A DNA stretch of 5,543 nucleotides from Nitrosomonadales bacterium. GTDB taxonomy: Bacteria; Pseudomonadota; Gammaproteobacteria; Burkholderiales; SG8-41. Location of the stretch: contig VFLF01000829.1 in the NCBI GenBank assembly GCA_009885185.1, positions 1-5,543 of the forward strand, read 5' to 3'. Shown here piece by piece: positions 1 through 4,531 of this stretch; the stretch's first letter is position 1, and the number at the start of each line of letters is the position of its first letter. The notes under the pieces are model-generated. The model made no database searches. It had not been told where the DNA came from and saw only the letters and a list, made by a program, of their open reading frames with translations. A program made the position numbers and the translations under genes.

Positions 1-66
1 ATAATTTCTATTCAGAGAATTGGCTTAGATCGTTACATTTCGTTCAAGTTATTTTGGCTCGACGCC
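1..66. other. Gene-free AT-rich stretch downstream of ctaA
   Basis: This segment follows the ctaA stop and is visibly richer in A and T than the coding DNA. On the minus strand it has one ATG followed at once by TAA and no usable start, so a downstream gene such as ctaB, if present, begins outside the window. I see no convincing hairpin with a T-tract; the ctaA transcript may continue. Confidence 0.5.
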
Positions 67-1050
67 TTAGTAGCGTCGGGGCTTCAACGAAAGCGCGAAG
101 TTTAGCACCACCAGCGCCACCAGTAACAGCGCCGCGCCGCCATTGTGCGCGACAGCCACGGCCAGTTTCAGGCCAGTCAGGATGTTGCCGATACCCAGCG
201 AAACCTGTATTGCCAGCAACAGGGCCATGGTCACGGCAATCCCGCGCAAACCGCGTACCCGCGCCGCCCGCCACGCCAGCCACGCAAGATACAGCGTGAC
301 CACCACCGCGCCCACGCGGTGCGTCCAGTGGATTGCGGTCAGCGCGTCGTAGCTCAATTTGTCGCCCGCGGCGGTGTGACCGAGTTCGCGCAACAATTGG
401 AAGCCGTGCTGGAAATCCATCTTCGGCATCCACTCGCCGTGGCACGTCGGCAAATCGATACAGGCCAGCGCGGCGTAGTTGGTGCTGGTCCAGCCGCCGA
501 GCGCGATTTGCGCCACCAGCAGTAGCAACCCCAGCGCGGCCCAGGGACGCAGTGTCGTCGTGCGCGGCGGCTCCCAGCGCATCTGCCGCGCCGCCAGCCA
601 CGCCAGCAGCGCCAGCGTAGCCATGCCGCCGAGCAAATGCAGCGTGACGATCACCGGCTTTAGCAGCATCGTCACCGTCCACATGCCCAGCGCCGCCTGA
701 AAACACACCAGCCCCAACAAAGCCGTGGCCAGCCACGGTGATTGCGCGAGCTGTTTTCGTTGCACCCACGCCATCACTGCAATCGCGAGGATCAACAAGC
801 CCAGCGCGCCCGCGAGATAACGATGAAACATTTCGTTCCACGCTTTCTGGATCGACACCGGCCCATGCACACCGCCCTGTTCGGCCACGGCCTTGGCAAT
901 ATCGTGCGCGGCGCGCGTGGGCGTGATCTGCCCATAGCAGCCGGGCCAATCGGGGCAGCCGAGACCCGCGTCGGTCAGACGCACAAAAGCGCCCACCACC
1001 ACGACCACCAAGGTGAACACGAGCGTGAATAAAATAGTTTTTTTAAACAA
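67..1050 (-). CDS. ctaA: Heme A synthase (COX15/CtaA family)
   Basis: Integral membrane enzyme that oxidises the C8 methyl group of heme O to a formyl group, giving the heme A needed by the aa3 oxidase. The protein is 327 aa with eight predicted helices (roughly 5-23, 79-96, 108-127, 133-154, 169-187, 241-260, 270-291, 296-320), showing the family's two-fold internal similarity. The four heme-ligand histidines are present: His76 in NEMFHR (with the conserved Glu73), His138 in LHLLGG, His244 in IHWTHR and His302 in AVAHNGG. Both external loops carry a cysteine pair, GLGCPDWPGCYG (Cys32, Cys38) and CIDLPTCHG (Cys197, Cys203). Translation starts at TTG 1050, set by GGATAGG and by an in-frame TAA directly before it. 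It lies 15 nt after the Sco-like gene, in one operon with it and surf1. Its usual substrate supplier, ctaB, is not in the window. Confidence 0.97.
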   Translation of the reverse strand: MFKKTILFTLVFTLVVVVVGAFVRLTDAGLGCPDWPGCYGQITPTRAAHDIAKAVAEQGGVHGPVSIQKAWNEMFHRYLAGALGLLILAIAVMAWVQRKQLAQSPWLATALLGLVCFQAALGMWTVTMLLKPVIVTLHLLGGMATLALLAWLAARQMRWEPPRTTTLRPWAALGLLLLVAQIALGGWTSTNYAALACIDLPTCHGEWMPKMDFQHGFQLLRELGHTAAGDKLSYDALTAIHWTHRVGAVVVTLYLAWLAWRAARVRGLRGIAVTMALLLAIQVSLGIGNILTGLKLAVAVAHNGGAALLLVALVVLNFALSLKPRRY

Positions 1051-1057
1051 TTACTTA

Positions 1058-1064
1058 CCTATCC
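1058..1064 (-). promoter_or_regulatory. Shine-Dalgarno deciding the TTG start of ctaA
   Basis: GGATAGG on the minus strand ends 7 nt before TTG at 1050 and starts 1 nt after the TAG of the Sco-like gene. The codon before TTG is TAA (1051-1053) in the same frame, so no earlier start is possible. The next ATG is only at residue 74, beyond the first helix. Confidence 0.75.
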
Positions 1065-1065
1065 A

Positions 1066-1680
1066 CTACCCAATACGGGAGATGCGCAGCAGACGCGAGA
1101 GGTCTTTTTTCATGCGGCTCGGGTCGGCATCTTTCGGATAACGCAACACCACATTTCCCAGCGGATCGACCAGATAAATGTGGTCGCGCTGCGCGTCGGC
1201 GTGCGGGAGCAACTTGAGCACCGCGTGATCCTGCGCGGAAGCCACCCACGTGCCTTCGTATTCCTTCAGCACGGACGCAGCAACACCGTGTGCGTCGTTC
1301 ACCAACCACACGCGCTCGATGCGCTCCGGATACTTGCCTTGCGTCAAACGCACCTGGCGCATCTTCCAAAGTTTTTTCTGGCAATAGTCGTCGCACGCGC
1401 CGGAATCCACGGTGACAAAAATCCAGCGCCCGCGCACCTGCGCGAAATCAAAGGGCTTGCCGGTGCCCTTTTGTGCCAGTGGTGCCAGCGGCGCCAGTGG
1501 CGCCACCGCGCCCGCGGGCAGCGTCACGCCTTCGACCAGCTCGCCGTAGTTAATGCGGCCCGACGGCTGCCAAAAATAATAAAGCGTGAACGAGCCGATA
1601 AACGGCGCGAGGCACACCGCCGCCACCAGCAGCATGGTGCGCCGGCTCTTGCGCGATCTAATCGTTTCTTCGTCGGACAT
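1066..1680 (-). CDS. Membrane-anchored Sco-like (thioredoxin-fold) oxidase assembly protein
   Basis: A 204-aa protein between surf1 and ctaA, a slot often holding an uncharacterised oxidase-associated membrane protein in beta- and gammaproteobacteria. It has a basic cytoplasmic N-terminus, one helix at about 16-36, an Ala/Pro/Leu linker with APL three times (60-68), and a thioredoxin-like domain. That domain contains WIFVTVDSGACDDYC (CxxxC, Cys96 and Cys100) and the late block IYLVDPLGNVVLRYP (168-182), both typical of SCO1/SenC. The copper-ligand histidine of Sco falls on Gln164 in my hand alignment, with His160 and His167 nearby, and no proline follows the second Cys. A thiol-reductase or copper-handling role is inferred, not shown. 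ATG 1680 gives a normal anchor; the frame is open to 1743, which would overlap surf1 further. The overlap and lack of a good Shine-Dalgarno suggest coupling to surf1. Confidence 0.85.
   Translation of the reverse strand: MSDEETIRSRKSRRTMLLVAAVCLAPFIGSFTLYYFWQPSGRINYGELVEGVTLPAGAVAPLAPLAPLAQKGTGKPFDFAQVRGRWIFVTVDSGACDDYCQKKLWKMRQVRLTQGKYPERIERVWLVNDAHGVAASVLKEYEGTWVASAQDHAVLKLLPHADAQRDHIYLVDPLGNVVLRYPKDADPSRMKKDLSRLLRISRIG
1474..1500 (-). repeat. Three 9-bp tandem repeats coding Ala-Pro-Leu
   Basis: Three consecutive 9-nt units on the plus strand (tgccagtgg, tgccagcgg, cgccagtgg) differ at one or two positions from each other, and a partial fourth unit follows at 1501. On the minus strand they encode the APL repeats in the linker between the membrane anchor and the thioredoxin-like domain of the Sco-like protein. 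Such repeats can vary in copy number in frame. Confidence 0.75.
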
Positions 1681-2386
1681 TGAGAACCAGATAAGTAATG
1701 AGTATGGCTGCCGCCAATGCAAACCACTGCACCGCATACGCAAGATGGGTGTTGCGCTTCAAATCCACCGGCGGCCAGTCGCGAATCAAGCCGTCGTCGG
1801 GCGCGCCGGCCAGCTCGGTCTGCTGAATGATAATCGGCTGCACATTCAGTTTGCTTGCCTGCCGGAAGCGTTCCAGCACTATATTTTGCCAGACGTTGCC
1901 TTCAGCGACTTTGCTCGACAGCTCCAGAAAACGTTCGCTGGGCGGCACGGCGGTGCCGCGCACAACGACATCACCTTCCGCGGTTTTGACCGGTGACACG
2001 CGGTTGCGTTCGGCACCCGCGGCGATCCACCCGCGATTGACCAACACGTATTTTTCCGTCCCGGCGATGCGCAGCGGCATATAAACGTGATACCCCGGCT
2101 GATGTTTGTAGTGCCGGTTGTCGAGATACACCACGTGCCGCGGCTCGAAGCGGCCGCGCGCCTCCACGCGCCGCAACAGCACCTCCTCCGTCTTCAATTC
2201 GCCCGCACCCATCGCCAGCGGCGGTTGTTTGGCGAGTTCATCGATGCGGCCTTGCAGCGCCTGCTTGGTATCGGCGCGGCCCAGTTGCCAGAATCCCAGC
2301 GCGATGGTGAGCGCCACGCCGGCGGCGGTGGCGAGCGTTGCCCATAAAGCGGGATTGAAGTCGAGACTGGCGAGCCTCAATGGCAT
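1658..2386 (-). CDS. surf1: SURF1 family cytochrome oxidase assembly protein
   Basis: Inner-membrane assembly factor that helps place heme A into subunit I of the aa3 oxidase. The protein is 242 aa with the family hairpin topology: helix 1 at about 14-32 running into GFWQLGRA (31-38), a large periplasmic domain, and helix 2 at about 215-235. Family blocks seen are RRVEARGRF (72-80), LDNRHYKHQPGYHVYMPL (88-105), VLVNRGWI (114-121) and the C-terminal THLAYAVQWF with His214, which matches the position of the heme-binding histidine described for bacterial Surf1. ATG 2386 is the first start, but AGGA (2390-2387) abuts it; a TTG two codons on (2380) has the same AGGA at 6 nt, so the true start is uncertain by two residues. 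It is first in the second minus-strand unit, and its end overlaps the Sco-like gene by 23 nt. Confidence 0.96.
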   Translation of the reverse strand: MPLRLASLDFNPALWATLATAAGVALTIALGFWQLGRADTKQALQGRIDELAKQPPLAMGAGELKTEEVLLRRVEARGRFEPRHVVYLDNRHYKHQPGYHVYMPLRIAGTEKYVLVNRGWIAAGAERNRVSPVKTAEGDVVVRGTAVPPSERFLELSSKVAEGNVWQNIVLERFRQASKLNVQPIIIQQTELAGAPDDGLIRDWPPVDLKRNTHLAYAVQWFALAAAILITYLVLNVRRRND

Positions 2387-2415
2387 TCCTGACGAACCTG
2401 GATTACACTGCGCCG
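2380..2415. promoter_or_regulatory. Candidate divergent promoter region between surf1 and the DUF2909 gene
   Basis: Because a terminator stands upstream of surf1 and the DUF2909 gene is on its own strand, each needs a promoter near here. On the plus strand, ATGGCA (2380-2385), an 18-nt spacer and TACACT (2404-2409) match sigma-70 boxes at 4/6 each. This would place the transcript start at about 2416, the A of the start codon. On the minus strand, TGTAAT (2407-2402) matches a -10 box at 5/6 but has no good -35 partner. The two -10 candidates overlap. These are visual matches in a short stretch and remain tentative. Confidence 0.35.
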
Positions 2416-2610
2416 ATGAAATATATCGTGATCCTTTTTCTGGTGTTCATCCTCTACAGCCTCGGCTCGGCCGCTTATTTCATGCTGAAGGACAACGGCT
2501 CCAGCGAGCGCATGGTGCGCGCGCTGACCGTGCGCGTAGCGCTCTCGGTGACGTTGTTTCTGCTGTTGATGGCGGGGATACATTTCGGCTTTATCACCGG
2601 CAAGCTTTAA
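2416..2610 (+). CDS. Twin transmembrane protein, DUF2909 family
   Basis: A 64-aa protein made of two hydrophobic helices (about 3-22 and 41-60) joined by a short charged loop. The SLGSAAYFMLKDNG and SSERMVRALTVRVALS blocks (residues 15-44) are what I recognise as the DUF2909 signature. Its biochemical function is unknown; occurrence between ctaE and surf1 suggests a link to cytochrome oxidase biogenesis (inference). The frame stays open to an ATG at 2380, but that start would overlap surf1 and add 12 residues not typical of the family. ATG 2416 gives a normal-length protein starting MKYIVILFL. There is no convincing Shine-Dalgarno before 2416. It is the only plus-strand gene here, divergent from surf1 (29 nt between start codons) and convergent with ctaE across the shared terminator. 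Confidence 0.88.
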   Translation: MKYIVILFLVFILYSLGSAAYFMLKDNGSSERMVRALTVRVALSVTLFLLLMAGIHFGFITGKL

Positions 2611-2624
2611 GACTGTTTCACAGT

Positions 2625-2657
2625 AAAAAAGCCGCACCCGTGGGTGCGGCTTTTTTT
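2625..2657. terminator. Bidirectional rho-independent terminator
   Basis: A perfect GC-rich inverted repeat (GCCGCACC at 2631-2638 pairing with GGTGCGGC at 2643-2650, loop 2639-2642) is flanked by six A's (2625-2630) and seven T's (2651-2657). On the plus strand it gives hairpin plus T-tract 20 nt after the DUF2909 stop codon. On the minus strand it gives hairpin plus T-tract shortly after the ctaE stop. It therefore serves two convergent genes and separates the structural oxidase operon from the surf1 operon. Confidence 0.93.
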
Positions 2658-2675
2658 GGGCTTCGCCAGCGCAGG

Positions 2676-3536
2676 TTAGAGTATATACACCAGCACAAAG
2701 AGCAGTACCCACACCACGTCCACGAAGTGCCAATACCACGCCACGCCTTCAAAGCCGAAGTGGTTTTCAGGGGTGAAGTGTCCGGCCACGCTGCGAAACA
2801 AAATCACCCACAGCATGATGGTACCCACGGTCACGTGAAAGCCGTGAAAGCCGGTCAGCATGTAGAACGTCGAGCCGTAGGCGCCACTGGTCAGTTTAAG
2901 GTTCATCTCGGAATAGGCGTGCATGTATTCGTACACCTGGAAGCCGAGGAACACCATGCCCAGCGCAATCGTCGCGGCCAGACCCCAGATCAGTTGCGCG
3001 CGGTTTTTCTTCAGCAGGCCCCAGTGCGCGATGGTGATGGTGATGCCGGAAGTCAGCAGCAATGCGGTGTTGATCGCGGGGATGCCCCACGCGCCCATCG
3101 GCGTGAAGTCACCAGGCTTGAAGTGCGGGCCGGCGGTGGGCCAGTCACCCTTGAAGCCGGACCATAGCAGTTGCTGGTGTTCAAGGGTGCCGAGATCGGG
3201 CACCGAATACAGCCGCATGTAACCCAGCGCGCCGAAGAACGCCGCGAAGAACATCACTTCAGAAAAAATAAACCAGCTCATGCCCCAGCGGAAGGACATG
3301 CCCACCTGCTTGTTATACATGCCGCTTTCGGATTCATGCGCGACAGTGCTGAACCAGCCGGCGAACATCACAAACAACACCAGAAAGCCCGCCAGCAGCA
3401 ACAGGTTGCCGCCGGTCATGTTATTCATCGAGAACGCCGCGCCAAAACCCAGCAATCCCATGGCCACCGACGCCGTGATCGGCCAATGCGATAGTCCCGG
3501 CACATAGTAGTTGTCGGCATTCTGTTGCGTGCTCAT
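2676..3536 (-). CDS. ctaE: Cytochrome c oxidase subunit III
   Basis: Third core subunit of the aa3 oxidase: an integral membrane protein that packs against subunit I and helps sustain proton uptake and enzyme lifetime. The protein is 286 aa with a short polar N-terminus (YYVPGLSHWPI at 10-20) and the seven-helix hydrophobic pattern expected of the family. Diagnostic blocks are GMSFRWGMSWFIFSEVMFF with Glu93, the membrane glutamate conserved in COX3; GFHGFHV with His231 and His234; and the C-terminal FEGVAWYWHFVDVVW (262-276). The hydrophilic loop at about 111-147 between helices 3 and 4 matches the longer proteobacterial form. The start ATG at 3536 is set by a GAGGAG Shine-Dalgarno at 6 nt. 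It is the last gene of the structural operon: its stop at 2676-2678 lies about 18 nt before the terminator hairpin. Confidence 0.98.
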   Translation of the reverse strand: MSTQQNADNYYVPGLSHWPITASVAMGLLGFGAAFSMNNMTGGNLLLLAGFLVLFVMFAGWFSTVAHESESGMYNKQVGMSFRWGMSWFIFSEVMFFAAFFGALGYMRLYSVPDLGTLEHQQLLWSGFKGDWPTAGPHFKPGDFTPMGAWGIPAINTALLLTSGITITIAHWGLLKKNRAQLIWGLAATIALGMVFLGFQVYEYMHAYSEMNLKLTSGAYGSTFYMLTGFHGFHVTVGTIMLWVILFRSVAGHFTPENHFGFEGVAWYWHFVDVVWVLLFVLVYIL

Positions 3537-3542
3537 TTGCTT

Positions 3543-3548
3543 CTCCTC
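3543..3548 (-). promoter_or_regulatory. Strong Shine-Dalgarno for ctaE
   Basis: GAGGAG on the minus strand stands 6 nt before the ctaE ATG at 3536, the best ribosome binding site in the window. It ends a 60-nt purine-rich leader (3537-3596) separating ctaE from the DUF2970 stop, whereas the other junctions within this cluster are tightly packed. The strong site would let ctaE be translated independently of its upstream neighbours. Confidence 0.8.
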
Positions 3549-3596
3549 AAAATTTCACTCATCGCTAACTTACTCTCTCACGGTCTCACTATCCCA

Positions 3597-3803
3597 CTAT
3601 CTCAGCACCAGGCGCACCACCGAAATCACGGTGAAGACAAACAGCGCGCCGGCGATAACCCCCGTGATCACCACCTGCAGGGGCGTCACATTCAACTGCT
3701 GGTGCGTATCCTGTTTGCGTATGCCGACAAATGCGGACAGCACTATTTTGATCGCCTGCAACAACGAAGCCGTTTTTGCCCCTGCCGGCGATTCTCCCGC
3801 CAT
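3597..3803 (-). CDS. DUF2970 family small membrane protein
   Basis: A 68-aa protein of unknown function. The N-terminus (residues 1-13) is polar. It is followed by an amphipathic stretch with SAFVGIRK (residues 23-30), a short polar linker, LNVTPLQVVI, and one strong hydrophobic helix at about 43-63, ending in basic residues. The SAF-x-GIRK block plus a single C-terminal helix is the pattern I recognise for DUF2970, a family commonly found between ctaG and ctaE in beta- and gammaproteobacteria. A GTG at 3806 lies just upstream, but the ATG at 3803 has AGGG (3810-3813) at 6-nt spacing and is preferred. The start is 3 nt after the ctaG stop, so it is almost certainly in the same operon. A role in oxidase assembly or stability is inferred only from position; no catalytic or metal-binding residues are visible. 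Confidence 0.88.
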   Translation of the reverse strand: MAGESPAGAKTASLLQAIKIVLSAFVGIRKQDTHQQLNVTPLQVVITGVIAGALFVFTVISVVRLVLR

Positions 3804-3806
3804 CAC

Positions 3807-4394
3807 TTACCCTGCCGGTCCCGCCGCCGGGACCGACACTTTTTTGTTCGCGCCCGGCACTTCAAAAAACGTGTACGACAGTGTCACGGTATTCACGCTG
3901 GCCGGCATGGCCGGGTCAATCACGAACTGTACCGGCATTTGCCGCGTTTCACCCGCCGCCAGCACCTGCTGTTTGAAGCAAAAACATTCGAGCTTTTTCA
4001 CGAACGCCGCGCTGTGCTTGGGGCCATAGCTTGGGATCGCTTGTCCTACGAGAGCGCTGTCGCCGGTGTTTTTGACTTCATAGGAAATTTGCACCATTTC
4101 ACCCGGATGCACGCGCACGCTCTTTTGCACCGCGGTGAACTGCCATGCCGGCATGCCGTGCGCGTTGGCATCAAACTCCAGCGTCACCCAGCGGGATTTA
4201 TCGATCTGCGTATTGGAGACTTCGTTGCGCGAGGCATTGGGCTGCAACAGATTGTTGATGCCGGTGATTTCGCAGAATTTCTTGTAATACGGCACCATGG
4301 CGTAGCCAAATCCGAACATCAGCAGCGCGAACAGACTTAACCGCACGCACATGCGCCGGTTAATCATCAGGCGTCTGGTTTGCCCCTGCGTCAT
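3807..4394 (-). CDS. ctaG: Cytochrome c oxidase assembly protein CtaG/Cox11 (CuB copper chaperone)
   Basis: Membrane-anchored periplasmic copper chaperone that delivers Cu(I) to the CuB centre of subunit I. The protein is 195 aa from ATG 4394, a normal family length. It has a basic N-terminus with one transmembrane helix at about residues 17-35, then the conserved FCEITG motif (Cys41). A beta-rich periplasmic domain follows, with the copper-binding CFCF motif (Cys137, Cys139) preceded by AIPSYGP and followed by the MPVQFVIDP and VTLSYTFFEV family blocks. The frame stays open upstream to 4454, but that extension overlaps the small assembly gene. The ATG at 4394 overlaps that gene's TGA as ATGA and gives the usual Cox11 N-terminus, so I chose it. 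The Shine-Dalgarno is weak, consistent with translational coupling. The tail (VSVPAAGPAG) is low in complexity and coincides with a GC hairpin. Confidence 0.96.
   Translation of the reverse strand: MTQGQTRRLMINRRMCVRLSLFALLMFGFGYAMVPYYKKFCEITGINNLLQPNASRNEVSNTQIDKSRWVTLEFDANAHGMPAWQFTAVQKSVRVHPGEMVQISYEVKNTGDSALVGQAIPSYGPKHSAAFVKKLECFCFKQQVLAAGETRQMPVQFVIDPAMPASVNTVTLSYTFFEVPGANKKVSVPAAGPAG
3816..3835 (-). other. GC-rich hairpin at the 3' end of ctaG, next to the DUF2970 ribosome binding site
   Basis: A perfect 7-bp inverted repeat (CGGTCCC at 3816-3822 and GGGACCG at 3829-3835) with a 6-nt loop lies inside the last ctaG codons. In the minus-strand mRNA it ends 2 nt before an AGGG Shine-Dalgarno (3810-3813) for the next gene. 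There is no U-tract, so it is not an intrinsic terminator. It could influence mRNA stability or translation of the DUF2970 gene, or be only a by-product of Ala/Gly/Pro codons. Confidence 0.45.
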
Positions 4395-4528
4395 TTCGCC
4401 AGCCAGTAGTATTTCGCGATCAAGTAAAAGAAGATGGACGCCACGATCAGCCACAACGCTGTCGCGGTGAGGCGGATGTTGCGCTTGATCTGTTGCTGGC
4501 GCGCGGCTTCATCGGGGGATTCATTCAT
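4391..4528 (-). CDS. Cytochrome oxidase small assembly protein (45 aa, one membrane helix)
   Basis: A short frame read directly from the sequence: ATG at 4528, TGA at 4391-4393, 45 residues. It begins MNESPDEAARQQQIKRN, a charged cytoplasmic-type start, followed by one hydrophobic helix at about residues 20-38 and a short aromatic and basic tail ending KYYWLAK. The start lies 3 nt after the ctaD stop, and the stop overlaps the ctaG start as ATGA, so translation is very probably coupled to both neighbours. Small single-helix proteins in this exact slot are annotated in betaproteobacteria as cytochrome oxidase small assembly proteins. The assignment rests on position, size and topology rather than on a catalytic motif. 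A role in oxidase maturation or stability is inferred. A second ATG at 4524 is out of frame and not used. Confidence 0.82.
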   Translation of the reverse strand: MNESPDEAARQQQIKRNIRLTATALWLIVASIFFYLIAKYYWLAK

Positions 4529-4531
4529 GCG

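Noticed and set aside
1..66. Possible beginning of ctaB
   Set aside because: The only ATG on the minus strand here is followed directly by TAA, and no Shine-Dalgarno plus open frame reaches the window edge.
44..949. Minus-strand open frame of about 301 codons overlapping ctaA in another frame
   Set aside because: The translation is Ala/Gly/Arg-rich with no domain, while the alternative frame gives a full heme A synthase with all ligand histidines.
1681..1743. Earlier start for the Sco-like protein
   Set aside because: The extra 21 residues are the out-of-frame complement of the surf1 final helix. MSDEETIRSRKSRR before the helix is a normal cytoplasmic anchor start.
2380..2415. Earlier ATG for the DUF2909 protein at 2380
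   Set aside because: It would overlap the surf1 start and add 12 residues in front of a helix that already begins normally at MKYIVIL; no Shine-Dalgarno supports it.
2118..3167. Long plus-strand open frame of about 349 codons
   Set aside because: It lies antisense to ctaE and surf1 and runs across the DUF2909 gene and the terminator. Its translation is rich in His, Arg and Gln with no recognisable domain, typical of a shadow frame in GC-rich DNA.
3525..4340. Plus-strand open frame of about 271 codons opposite ctaG and the DUF2970 gene
   Set aside because: It is antisense to two clearly recognised genes, with a composition of a shadow frame and no motif.
4395..4454. Longer N-terminus for CtaG
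   Set aside because: The extra 20 residues overlap the small assembly gene and do not resemble Cox11. ATG 4394 with the ATGA overlap is a better start.
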